Below are positions 1-7,274 of a DNA stretch of 17,213 nt, piece after piece. Source of the stretch: Pseudomonadales bacterium (lineage in GTDB: Bacteria > Pseudomonadota > Gammaproteobacteria > Pseudomonadales > Litorivicinaceae); NCBI GenBank assembly GCA_012269655.1, contig JAAXJV010000195.1:1-17213 (forward strand), given 5' to 3'. The notes beneath the pieces are model-generated. The model did no database searches. It was not told where the DNA came from and worked only from the letters and a program-made list of their open reading frames with translations. How positions within the stretch are numbered: the first letter of the stretch is position 1; the number at the start of each line of letters is the position of its first letter. The position numbers and the translations under genes were made by a program.

Positions 1-434
1 TCCGCCACGCCCTGCTGTTCGGCGTAATCCAAACCACCACCGCTGGATTGTGCCAATCAGCACAGGCAGGCTTTGAAGCCGCCCTGCGGGCCATGCTCAG
101 CGGCCAATGGGCACCATTAAAAGACGCCCGCGCTTACGAACAGCGTGCCCAGAAACTCAAGGCATTGATGTTAAAAAATGGCTTTGAGCTGTTGTATGAC
201 GAAGACAACGGGACTCCCATTGCTGATGGTTTCTACTTTGCCTTCGGGCACCCGGCCTATCCTGAACGCGGCTTGGCCGAGGCCTTGCTGCATTTTGGCG
301 TAAGTGCAACGCCACTGACCGATTCCGGCGCCAACCAAAAACAAGGCCTACGGGCCTGTGTGGGGCTGATGACCGAGCAGGACCTGATTGAAATCGCGGG
401 TCGACTCGAACAATTCGCGGCAGCCCACGGATAA
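1..434 (+). CDS. PLP-dependent aminotransferase, C-terminal part (5' end outside window)
   Basis: The reading frame is open from base 3 to the TAA at 432-434, so about 143 C-terminal residues are visible and the start lies upstream of the window. The visible part resembles the small C-terminal domain of fold-type I (class I/II) aminotransferases: a helix-rich stretch, then a segment ending in GFYFAFGHP, then the late motif GLRACVGLM, where an Arg is expected to hold the substrate carboxylate. The PLP lysine would lie upstream and cannot be checked. The gene ends 17 bases before the ABC transporter ATPase gene on the same strand, so it may be the first known member of that transcription unit and act on the imported amino acid or its product (inference). 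A TTG at 48 could be mistaken for a start, but the protein similarity continues upstream of it. Substrate unknown. Confidence 0.75.
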   Translation, partial: RHALLFGVIQTTTAGLCQSAQAGFEAALRAMLSGQWAPLKDARAYEQRAQKLKALMLKNGFELLYDEDNGTPIADGFYFAFGHPAYPERGLAEALLHFGVSATPLTDSGANQKQGLRACVGLMTEQDLIEIAGRLEQFAAAHG

Positions 435-451
435 TCTGGTAACCTTCGCGC

Positions 452-1219
452 ATGACTACGCCGGTGTTAGAACTTAATAATATTCACAAGGCCTATGGCG
501 ATCTTGAGGTCCTCAAAGGCGTCAGCTTGAAAGCCAACAAAGGGGACGTGATCGCGCTGATTGGCTCATCGGGCTCAGGCAAATCCACACTGATTCGCTG
601 TGCCAACTTGTTAGAGCAGCCTCAGCAAGGCGACATCCTTTTCCAAGGCGAAGCGATCCAATTCAAAGGGCAAGGCCACGACCGCCAGCCCTCGGATGCG
701 GCTCAAGTACGTCATCTAAGAACGCATCTCTCGATGGTCTTTCAACAATTCAATCTATGGTCTCATTTGAGCGTCCTAGAGAACGTCATCGAAGCCCCAA
801 TCACCGTACAAGGACGCCCACGTGATGAGGCCATCGCCGAGGCACAGGCGCTTCTGGATAAGGTCGGAATCGGTGACAAAGGTGATCGCTATCCCGCTGA
901 ACTGTCCGGAGGCCAGCAGCAGCGTGCCGCGATCGCCCGAGGGCTAGCCATGCAGCCCACCGCCATGCTGTTTGACGAACCGACCAGCGCCCTGGATCCC
1001 GAGCTGGAAGCTGAGGTCGTGCGCGTTATTCAAGCGCTGGCCAAAGAAGGCACGACGATGATCATCGTGACGCACGACATGAAACTTGCACGTGACGTTG
1101 CAAATCACTTAATTTTCCTCCATCAAGGGGTTATCGAGGAACAAGGCCCACCAGCCGATGTCTTGGATCATCCTAAATCCGAACGCTTACAGAAGTTTTT
1201 AAGCGCAACCAAAGCCTAG
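452..1219 (+). CDS. Polar amino-acid ABC transporter ATPase (HisP/ArtP/GlnQ family)
   Basis: This is a 255-residue cytoplasmic ATPase that powers import with the two permeases encoded downstream. Walker A is GSSGSGKST (residues 38-46), the Q-loop glutamine is Q98, the signature LSGGQ is at 151-155, Walker B MLFDEP is at 172-177 with the D-loop SALD just after it, and the switch histidine is H208. The segment from about 92 to 118 (FQQFNLWSH followed by VLENVIEAP) and the tail with FLHQG and EEQG closely follow E. coli HisP, which points to basic amino acids such as histidine, arginine, lysine or ornithine. Length is normal for the family. The ATG at 452 follows the aminotransferase stop by 17 bases and has only a weak ribosome binding site. 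The binding-protein gene follows after 19 bases. Confidence 0.93.
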   Translation: MTTPVLELNNIHKAYGDLEVLKGVSLKANKGDVIALIGSSGSGKSTLIRCANLLEQPQQGDILFQGEAIQFKGQGHDRQPSDAAQVRHLRTHLSMVFQQFNLWSHLSVLENVIEAPITVQGRPRDEAIAEAQALLDKVGIGDKGDRYPAELSGGQQQRAAIARGLAMQPTAMLFDEPTSALDPELEAEVVRVIQALAKEGTTMIIVTHDMKLARDVANHLIFLHQGVIEEQGPPADVLDHPKSERLQKFLSATKA

Positions 1220-1238
1220 ATAAGAAAAAGGTAAAACC

Positions 1239-1967
1239 ATGAAAAAAGCACTGATTAGCGCCCTGGCCGCCGGCCTGTTCGCAGTCCCCGCACTGGCAGA
1301 CACGGTCCGCATGGGCACCGAAGCCGCCTACCCTCCATACAACTTCGTCAACGATAACGGCGACGTTGACGGTTTCGACATCGATGTCGGCAACCTGCTG
1401 TGTTCGCTGGCGGACCTAGACTGCACTTGGGTCAAGAACGATTGGGACAGCATCATCCCCAACCTGGTGGCAGGCAACTACGACACCATCATGGCAGGCA
1501 TGAGCATCACCGCTGAACGTGACGAAATCATCGATTTCTCTGAAGGCTACCTACCCCCGGATCCCAGCCTATACGCTGCATTGGAAGGTACTGACGCGGG
1601 CGTTTTGACTTCGGGCGTCGTTGCCGCTCAGACCAACACCATTCAGGCCGGTTATGTTGCTGAATCTGGCGCAACCCTGGTTGAATTTGCTACTCCTGAC
1701 GAAACGATCTCGGCTGTTATCAATGGCGAAGCAGACGCGGTTTTGGCTGACGGCGCTTACATTCAAGAGCAGATCGAAGCGACCGGCGGCCAGCTGGTTA
1801 GCATGGATTCAGTCATGATTGGCGGCGGTCTGGGTATCGGTGTTCGTGAGTCCGACACTGAACTGAAAGCCAAGCTGAATGCAGCTCTGGCTCAGATCAA
1901 AAAAGACGGACGTTTGAACGACTTGATCATCAAGTGGTTCGACGACGAATCTAAAGCGATCTACTAA
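1239..1967 (+). CDS. Periplasmic amino-acid-binding protein of the ABC importer (HisJ/ArtJ-like)
   Basis: This 242-residue protein captures an amino acid in the periplasm and delivers it to the permeases. Residues 1-20 form a classical Sec signal peptide (MKKAL start, hydrophobic core, PALA before D21). The mature part has the type II binding-protein start RMGTEAAYPPYNF and the GFDIDVG segment. R94 in SITAERDE is where the family binds the ligand's alpha-carboxylate, and D171 in AVLADG is where it binds the alpha-amino group. C55 and C62 match the HisJ disulfide pair. There is an AAAAAGG-type ribosome binding site (bases 1225-1231) just upstream of the ATG. The gene lies between the ATPase and permease genes and is followed by a hairpin that could make its mRNA more abundant than the permease mRNA. 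Basic or polar amino acids are the likely ligands; the exact one is not decided. Confidence 0.9.
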   Translation: MKKALISALAAGLFAVPALADTVRMGTEAAYPPYNFVNDNGDVDGFDIDVGNLLCSLADLDCTWVKNDWDSIIPNLVAGNYDTIMAGMSITAERDEIIDFSEGYLPPDPSLYAALEGTDAGVLTSGVVAAQTNTIQAGYVAESGATLVEFATPDETISAVINGEADAVLADGAYIQEQIEATGGQLVSMDSVMIGGGLGIGVRESDTELKAKLNAALAQIKKDGRLNDLIIKWFDDESKAIY

Positions 1968-1983
1968 GGATCCAATTAGAAGG

Positions 1984-2014
1984 GCCCCGCCTGTGTGCGG
2001 GGCTTTTTATTTTG
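1984..2014 (+). terminator. Rho-independent terminator-like hairpin between binding protein and permease genes
   Basis: There is a perfect 7-bp GC-rich stem (GCCCCGC at 1984-1990 pairing with GCGGGGC at 1997-2003), a 6-base loop, and a T-rich run directly after it (TTTTTATTTT). It lies 16 bases after the binding-protein stop codon and ends only about 12 bases before the first permease's ATG. Because the permeases are needed for the same importer, I read it as a partial terminator or 3' stabilising hairpin that raises binding-protein output relative to the membrane parts, as known for other binding-protein-dependent operons. Confidence 0.85.
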
Positions 2015-2015
2015 T

Positions 2016-2885
2016 ATGTTTGAAAGCTGCGCCGATCCCTCGTCACTCACAGGCCTTGCCTGGTTTGCCTGTTATTTGACTAACGGGAAACACCTGCTGT
2101 TCTATCAAAGCTTTGGAACGGTCCTCGGGTTGTTGGCATTGGCAGCTCCCTTGGCTTTACTGTTTGGTTTTGCCGGCGCATTAGCCAAACGCTCGCAGAT
2201 CCCGGGCTTACGCCAGATCGGACAAGTTTACGTCGCCATGGTTCGGGGCATACCTGACGTGGTTTTCTTTCTATTTGTGCCGCTGCTTATTGATCAGGGT
2301 ATCGAGGTGGTTCGGCATTATTCATTGTGCGAATCCACTGGCCCGATCTATCAGGGCAACGATTTCGTTGTTTGCGATGCGGCAAAAATGCCGCTGTCCA
2401 GTGCCGAGCCCTGGGTGCATAGCCTGTACGGCTTTGCTTTGGCGCTCGCCGCCTATGCCATCGTGTTTGGCGCCTTTGCTGCCAATACCCTCGATGGCGC
2501 CCTGTCCGCGGTTCCCACAGCACAGCTCGAGACCGCGCGCGCCTACGGCATGAACGCACGCCAAAGTTTTGTTCGGATCCAACTGCCGCAAATGTGGATT
2601 TATGCCCTACCGGGATTAGCGAACCTATGGCAGATTTTAATCAAGGCAACGCCTCTGCTGTTCTTGCTGGGCATCGAAGACATTGTGTATTGGGCCCGAG
2701 AATTGGGCGGCACGAAAGGCTCTCGCTTTGCCTACCCCCATCCCGATTGGCGCATCTATTACTTCGCCGCCTTACTGGTCTTTTACATGATCATGACCTG
2801 GGGCAGCGAAAAGGTATTTAATCGACTACAAGTGCGCATGTCTGTAGGACAGGCAACCCTTTCAGGCAAAGGGGCGGCATTATGA
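2016..2885 (+). CDS. Amino-acid ABC transporter permease 1 (HisQ/ArtQ family)
   Basis: This 289-residue inner-membrane protein forms half of the importer channel. It has several hydrophobic helices (about 30-55, 70-93, 137-158, 196-220, 250-268) and the EAA coupling loop at about 172-191 (ETARAYGM followed by a proline-containing turn), which docks onto the ATPase. The MVRGIPD segment at about 75-81 is typical of the family. It is longer than E. coli HisQ (228 residues): an extra polar loop from about 95 to 135 contains two cysteines (C105, C120) and probably lies in the periplasm. I chose ATG 2016; a GTG at 1995 is in frame but lies inside the upstream terminator stem. No clear ribosome binding site precedes 2016 except the GGGG of the hairpin arm. 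The stop codon overlaps the start of permease 2 (ATGA). Confidence 0.9.
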   Translation: MFESCADPSSLTGLAWFACYLTNGKHLLFYQSFGTVLGLLALAAPLALLFGFAGALAKRSQIPGLRQIGQVYVAMVRGIPDVVFFLFVPLLIDQGIEVVRHYSLCESTGPIYQGNDFVVCDAAKMPLSSAEPWVHSLYGFALALAAYAIVFGAFAANTLDGALSAVPTAQLETARAYGMNARQSFVRIQLPQMWIYALPGLANLWQILIKATPLLFLLGIEDIVYWARELGGTKGSRFAYPHPDWRIYYFAALLVFYMIMTWGSEKVFNRLQVRMSVGQATLSGKGAAL

Positions 2886-3715
2886 GTTGTGGCCAAACCC
2901 TGATCGATTATGGATTGCGTTCCTTTGGCATTGGTGAGCGACTGTTACCCAAAACCGACATCACCTTTTGTGAACAATTCGTGCTGATTGGCAGCGGCAT
3001 GCTGTGGAATATTTACTTCGCCGTTTGCGCTCTCGCCTTGGGATTTATTTTTGCGACGGTGCTGGCGCTTGGCAAGGCCAGCAGTCATCCCTGGGCCCAA
3101 AAAAGTGCAGGCGGGTTCATTTTCTTTTTCCGAGGCACGCCGCTATTTATTCAGTTTTTCTTTGCCTACGAGTTGTTTGTTCAACTGCCGCGCAATGGAT
3201 TTGAATTCGCGTTTTTAGGCACTGACATAACCGTTGAGACACGCTGGCTGACTAAAGCTTGGGCCGGCGCTCTGGTGGTGTTGTGGCTGAATACCTCGGC
3301 CTATACGGCTCAGATTTTCTATGGCGCGCTTCGCGCAGTGCCCGCCGGTGATATTGAAGCGGCCAAAGCCTACGGCATGACCGGAGCTCAACGATTCAGA
3401 CGGATCATTTGGCCGAACATGTTGCGCTTGTCCTGGGCCAGTTACACCAACGAAGCCATATTCTTATTTCACGCAACGACCTTGGTGTTCTTCAGCGCAT
3501 TTCCCGCCTGGCGCCAGCAAGGCGACGCCCTGTATTACGCCAGCTACTTTGCTGAACAAACCTTCAACCCTTTCATTCCCTATCCGATCGTGGCCTTTTG
3601 GTTCGTTTTGGGAACGCTCGTCATTATTGGGCTGTTTGGGTTAGTCAACGCCAGGCTGAATAGACACCTTCCCAGCGCGCCCAAGATTCGTTACCGGCCC
3701 CGCCTGATACGCTAA
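2882..3715 (+). CDS. Amino-acid ABC transporter permease 2 (HisM/ArtM family)
   Basis: This 277-residue inner-membrane protein is the second half of the channel. It has family segments FFFRGTPLF at 81-89 and an EAA loop at 159-178 (EAAKAYGM then IIWPNM). It carries an N-terminal extension of about 38 residues before the first helix and ends in a basic cytoplasmic tail, and is therefore longer than E. coli HisM (238 residues). Its ATG overlaps the TGA of permease 1 (ATGA at 2882-2885), and an AGGGG-type ribosome binding site lies inside the end of permease 1, so translation is probably coupled. The TAA stop interlocks with the stop of the phytochrome gene on the other strand (4-base overlap), leaving no room for a separate terminator. 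Confidence 0.9.
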   Translation: MSCGQTLIDYGLRSFGIGERLLPKTDITFCEQFVLIGSGMLWNIYFAVCALALGFIFATVLALGKASSHPWAQKSAGGFIFFFRGTPLFIQFFFAYELFVQLPRNGFEFAFLGTDITVETRWLTKAWAGALVVLWLNTSAYTAQIFYGALRAVPAGDIEAAKAYGMTGAQRFRRIIWPNMLRLSWASYTNEAIFLFHATTLVFFSAFPAWRQQGDALYYASYFAEQTFNPFIPYPIVAFWFVLGTLVIIGLFGLVNARLNRHLPSAPKIRYRPRLIR

Positions 3716-6291
3716 TTGACGAGCAAACCCGCAACCGGTTTCTGGATGTCCATTCGATTGACCGCTAACGGAATTCTAGTTTCGACGCGTGTGCCTTTGC
3801 CTAGCTCGGATTCAATGGTGAGTTGGCCGCCATTGGCTTGAATCAACTGATTGACAATACTCAAGCCCAACCCACTGCCAGGTCGATCGCTGAATCGAAC
3901 AAAAGGCTCTGTGGCACTGGCAACCTGTTGGGTTGTCATGCCCATGCCAGAGTCCTCTACACGTAAGATCGCAAAATCTCGATCCTGTTCCAGATGAATT
4001 TCAATACTCTGACCCGGATTAGAGAATTTCATCGCATTACTCAACAGGTTAATGACGATTTGGCGAATGCTGGCCCGCGCACCGTTCACCCAAACTTCAG
4101 ACTGCGGCAGTTCAAGCCGGATACTCAATGCTCGCTCATTGGCTGACAGGGTTAAATCGTCGCTCACCTCTTGGATAAGCTTACCCAGCGAGCAGGTCTC
4201 GCTGGCCGCCTCGATATCGCGGCGCAAAATATGCGCCTGTTCACGACTCTGGTCTAGTAAGACCTGTAGTGCTTGAGCGTTACGAACGACTCGCTCAAGA
4301 AAGTCATAACGCTCGCTTTCGGATAACGTTTCATCGGATAAGAATGATGAAAAGCCAATAATGCTGTTCAAGGGCGTCCGCATCTCGTGCATCAACTTAG
4401 CGAAGGTTTCATTTTGGGCTGCGGCCAGTTTTTCCGACTTTCGATAAGCCGCGTGCAACGCCAGCTCAACCCGCTTGGACTGGGTGATGTCGGTTAAGCA
4501 AAACACCTGAATCGAGATCGATTCGCCAGTCTTGGGATTTTGAAAGTCGAATTGCTGCTGTACTTCAACCTGAAGATCACGATGGCCCGCATCGTTTGTC
4601 CATACAGACACCTGCGAGATACTGCCGTTCTCTAACGCCTCAAAGGGAATGTTGGTGGTCTGAACAAAGTCCTCAATGCCCATGCCCTCGGCTTCTTGTG
4701 CGGACATATTAAATGCGATTGAAGCGGCATAGTTGATCGACAGAATACTGCGCGGCTCGCTGTCACCCGTTTGAATGGCGATGGCCATTCCTTCGCGTAA
4801 TTGTTCAAATTGATCGTTCAAACGCTGAAGTATCTTGCTCCGGTTATGGACCAGTTGTTGTAGCGAATAGCCCAGCAGTGGGCCCAGCGCACCGCCGGTC
4901 GACTCAAAGCGCTGGGACAATTTCAGAATCATGGCCTCTAACAGCTCAACCGTGCGCTTATCCCAGGGCAAGCACTGGCCCTGCACCAACTCGGTCCAAC
5001 GCTCAAAGCTTGCACGCGGAGTATAAGTGGGGCTTTTCCCCTCGTTAATGGCTAGATTCCTAGGGTCCCCACCCCAACTGACCGATTGGGTCACCTGGCG
5101 CCTAAAAATCAAAAGCCCTGCGCCGGCCTCGGCAGATAACTCAACGTAGGCATACCCTCCCAGTCTTGAACGTGCGATATCGGGCTCGTCATACACGCTG
5201 TCGCAAAATTCTCGAGCTTTACCCGTGCTCTGAAGGCGGCTGAACAGATCCCTTGAAACACGCGATTGTGGCGTTTCCCCTACCTGAGCTACGGCGTCGC
5301 CAACGATCACAGCAGCGCCAACCCCACCGACCATACGATGCACCGCGAAACTGCCCAGTAACAGACTGTAAGCGAGGTCAAACTCGCTACTCAAATGCTG
5401 CTGAAACCGATCGAGCAATGATTGATTGCGCAATACGATGCCCTGCTCACTTAGCGCGATACACTCGCTGAGCCGTTCGGATAGCTGATTTTTTAACTGT
5501 GAGAGGGTCATGTAGAGGTCGGACGTTGGCATCACCTCGGATTCACTGTGCATGGACAGCAAACCCCAGAGTTTTCCATCAACAGAAATCGCAACACTGG
5601 CTGTCGAGAGGCTGCCCATGTTTTGCAAATAGCTGAGGTGATACGGCGATACGCCCCGGCTGACGATGTGAGTTAAATCAAATTGCTGTCCTTTGGGGCC
5701 AACCATAGTGACATCGGACCCCTGATTTGAGAACACCATTCTAGCCGGGGTCTGCGCATATAAGGCCCGAGCTTGACGCGGAATGTCGGTCGCTGGGTAA
5801 TGCAGCCCGATAAAGGGCTCCATGCCCGGATCAATTTTTTCTGCAATGACCTCGCCGCTTTCGTCTTCGCTGAAGCGATAAACCAAGACTCGATCGTAAG
5901 GCAGTAGCGCATGCAACTCGTCACACATCGTTTGAGCGTAACGAACAACGTTTGGCATAGCCGGATCCAAACGGATATCAAAGGGCTTAATCTGTGGAGT
6001 CAGTGGATCAAACTCAAAACACCACAAACCGTCTGAATTTCGATGATAAAACAGATCGATGCCAAGAACGCGAGTAATCTGAGGCCGGTCGGCTGCTTTG
6101 AGTTGAACGAAGTCCACTGCCTTTAGGAACTCATGAGCTCGGTCGGGTTGCATGTTCGAAGATAGAGCAATCAACTCACCGGTTTCATCTGACAAAAACA
6201 CATGGAACTGACCCTGTAACCGTTCAATACGTTGAAGTTCTTCGGATTCGCATTCGGCGAAAGTTTTATGCAAGGTTAACTGAGTAGGCAT
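3712..6291 (-). CDS. bphP: Bacteriophytochrome histidine kinase (PAS-GAF-PHY-PAS-HisKA-HATPase)
   Basis: This 859-residue red/far-red light sensor kinase uses biliverdin. Domains: PAS about 10-110, GAF 115-275, PHY 300-455, extra PAS 490-605, HisKA 625-690, ATPase 735-845. Bacteriophytochrome residues are present: C14 (in AECESE) fits the biliverdin-linking Cys, Y138, F160 and Y165 line the pocket, PATDIP at 166-171 contains the key Asp D169, and H218, Y221 and H248 match DrBphP H260, Y263 and H290 with identical spacing. The PHY tongue is shown by WGGDP and PRASF (425-429). The phospho-accepting His is H635 in MHEMRTPL; the ATP site shows NLLSNAMKF, DSGMGM and GSGLGLSI. Unusual points: the IQPHG motif of the N-terminal PAS is replaced (LQGQF at 25-29), and a PAS domain separates PHY from the kinase. 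ATG 6291 is preferred over the TTG three bases upstream because a GAGGAG sits at the right distance. It follows the regulator gene with a TGATG overlap. Confidence 0.95.
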   Translation of the reverse strand: MPTQLTLHKTFAECESEELQRIERLQGQFHVFLSDETGELIALSSNMQPDRAHEFLKAVDFVQLKAADRPQITRVLGIDLFYHRNSDGLWCFEFDPLTPQIKPFDIRLDPAMPNVVRYAQTMCDELHALLPYDRVLVYRFSEDESGEVIAEKIDPGMEPFIGLHYPATDIPRQARALYAQTPARMVFSNQGSDVTMVGPKGQQFDLTHIVSRGVSPYHLSYLQNMGSLSTASVAISVDGKLWGLLSMHSESEVMPTSDLYMTLSQLKNQLSERLSECIALSEQGIVLRNQSLLDRFQQHLSSEFDLAYSLLLGSFAVHRMVGGVGAAVIVGDAVAQVGETPQSRVSRDLFSRLQSTGKAREFCDSVYDEPDIARSRLGGYAYVELSAEAGAGLLIFRRQVTQSVSWGGDPRNLAINEGKSPTYTPRASFERWTELVQGQCLPWDKRTVELLEAMILKLSQRFESTGGALGPLLGYSLQQLVHNRSKILQRLNDQFEQLREGMAIAIQTGDSEPRSILSINYAASIAFNMSAQEAEGMGIEDFVQTTNIPFEALENGSISQVSVWTNDAGHRDLQVEVQQQFDFQNPKTGESISIQVFCLTDITQSKRVELALHAAYRKSEKLAAAQNETFAKLMHEMRTPLNSIIGFSSFLSDETLSESERYDFLERVVRNAQALQVLLDQSREQAHILRRDIEAASETCSLGKLIQEVSDDLTLSANERALSIRLELPQSEVWVNGARASIRQIVINLLSNAMKFSNPGQSIEIHLEQDRDFAILRVEDSGMGMTTQQVASATEPFVRFSDRPGSGLGLSIVNQLIQANGGQLTIESELGKGTRVETRIPLAVNRMDIQKPVAGLLVN

Positions 6292-6668
6292 CAAGCAATC
6301 TCCTCAACCGTTTGAGAAAAAGCATCCAACGACACAGGTTTAGGTAATAGCCAGTAAGGGGGATCCGGTACGAAATCAGCCGCCTTGTCTGGATCCAAAG
6401 CACTACACACCATTATCCGCGCCCGCTCTACCAAGCTGCCCAGACAATCAACCGCATCACGCCCAGTCCCGTCGGGCAGCATCAAATCCAGAATTAATGC
6501 GTCCGCTGGCTCATCCGACAATTTCGCATAGGCTCGGCAGTCCTCCACGCTTGAAAGCGAGACAACATTGACCTCTTGCCCGGCCACCTTACGAATGAAA
6601 CGTTCAAACAAAAAACGACTATCTGGATTGTCCTCAACAACAATCCAATTCAACGGAGCCTTGGACAT
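6291..6668 (-). CDS. Single-domain response regulator (receiver only), probable partner of BphP
   Basis: This 125-residue CheY-like receiver has no output domain. The acidic pair is E12-D13 (VVEDN), the phosphoryl-accepting Asp is D61 (LILDLMLPD), the switch Ser is S89 (MVCSALD) and the invariant Lys is K110 (LLPKPVS), so the phosphorylation chemistry looks complete. It sits between bphO and bphP: its start overlaps the bphO end by 35 bases and its TGA shares a base with the bphP ATG. This coupling makes it the likely target of the BphP kinase (inference). With no DNA-binding or enzymatic domain it must act by protein contact or pass phosphate on; the downstream partner is not in this window. 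A GTG one codon upstream (6671) is an alternative start; the ATG has an AGAGG about 10 bases before it. Confidence 0.9.
   Translation of the reverse strand: MSKAPLNWIVVEDNPDSRFLFERFIRKVAGQEVNVVSLSSVEDCRAYAKLSDEPADALILDLMLPDGTGRDAVDCLGSLVERARIMVCSALDPDKAADFVPDPPYWLLPKPVSLDAFSQTVEEIA
6300..6305 (-). promoter_or_regulatory. Ribosome binding site of bphP (GAGGAG)
   Basis: GAGGAG on the minus strand lies 8 bases before the ATG at 6291, inside the 3' end of the response-regulator gene. It decides the bphP start in favour of this ATG and lets the kinase be translated in its own right although the two reading frames touch. Confidence 0.7.
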
Positions 6669-7143
6669 CACGGCTTGCCTCTAATAACAGATGAGAGAAA
6701 ATCTTTTGAGCCGCCAACACATCTTGCTGGACAAGCTGATCAAAGTTTGGCGACGGCAACTCGCCGCCTGCGCAGCAACTTAAAAAGGAGTGCGGCCAAT
6801 CGTCGGGAACCTGTTTGAGCAAAAACCGTCCGCCCAGTGTCGACCCCCACATGACATAGTGAAAAGCGTTCGGGCGGCTGTTTAGCTCTGGGTGTACAGG
6901 AAAGGCGGAGCCCTTCTCATTAATATCCTGTGTTAACGCTCGGTAATGAGCCTGCCCCGCACAGTGAAAATGCGCAAAGGTTTGCCAGTAAGGCAGTAAA
7001 AACCGTAACGAGCGTAGGTAAGCAGCCTCGCCTTGCAGCGGTGCTTGTGCGAGGCCCTGAAGGATGGGCTGCGAATCCAATTCCCTGTGGAGTGATTGTA
7101 CGGCGACGCGAATCCGTTGGCGTGGCGACTGATCTCCTGACAT
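6634..7143 (-). CDS. bphO: Heme oxygenase making biliverdin for the phytochrome
   Basis: This 169-residue cytoplasmic heme oxygenase is expected to cut heme to biliverdin, iron and CO. H19 in QSLHRELD fits the proximal heme-ligand histidine near the N-terminus, and the segment YVMWGSTLGG (96-105) matches the family's distal-helix motif with its flexible glycines. The overall similarity is moderate, but the position as first gene of a phytochrome operon strongly supports the call, since bphO-bphP pairs are well known. I start at the ATG at 7143; an open frame continues upstream to a GTG at 7260, but those extra 39 residues do not look like the family and would run into the yajQ promoter region. 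No strong ribosome binding site is seen. The 3' end overlaps the regulator gene by 35 bases. Confidence 0.85.
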   Translation of the reverse strand: MSGDQSPRQRIRVAVQSLHRELDSQPILQGLAQAPLQGEAAYLRSLRFLLPYWQTFAHFHCAGQAHYRALTQDINEKGSAFPVHPELNSRPNAFHYVMWGSTLGGRFLLKQVPDDWPHSFLSCCAGGELPSPNFDQLVQQDVLAAQKIFSHLLLEASRDVQGSVELDCC

Positions 7144-7274
7144 GCAAACAGCATAAAGGCCCCATAAAAAACAAAATGCCGATTGGTTCCGATTTAGCGA
7201 CCCCGCAAGTGGCTCTACATTTACTTCAATTTTCGATAAATTGGGCGCCTTGCAATCCACAACCCGAGGTCACC
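7144..7274. promoter_or_regulatory. Divergent intergenic region between bphO and yajQ
   Basis: This 131-base, AT-richer spacer lies between two divergent genes and must hold the promoters of the light-sensing operon (leftward) and of the yajQ-speB operon (rightward). I see no pair of -35/-10 boxes good enough to name, and no clear operator repeat. A GAGGT ribosome binding site for yajQ lies at 7266-7270. This is the longest stretch without a gene in the window. Confidence 0.45.

Noticed and set aside
157..453. 98-codon frame on the minus strand
   Set aside because: It is antisense to the aminotransferase end, rich in Arg and without domain features.
1995..2015. GTG start of permease 1
   Set aside because: The codon is within the terminator stem and adds only seven residues; ATG 2016 gives the more natural start.
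5673..5981. 102-codon frame on the minus strand inside bphP
   Set aside because: It is a shifted frame within the GAF domain coding region, where the main frame carries invariant phytochrome motifs.
7144..7260. N-terminal extension of bphO from a GTG
   Set aside because: It would add 39 residues unlike heme oxygenases and consume the divergent promoter region; the ATG at 7143 fits family length.
6930..7274. N-terminal extension of yajQ
   Set aside because: The frame is open, but these residues are antisense to bphO and absent from the YajQ family; the ATG at 7275 has its own ribosome binding site.
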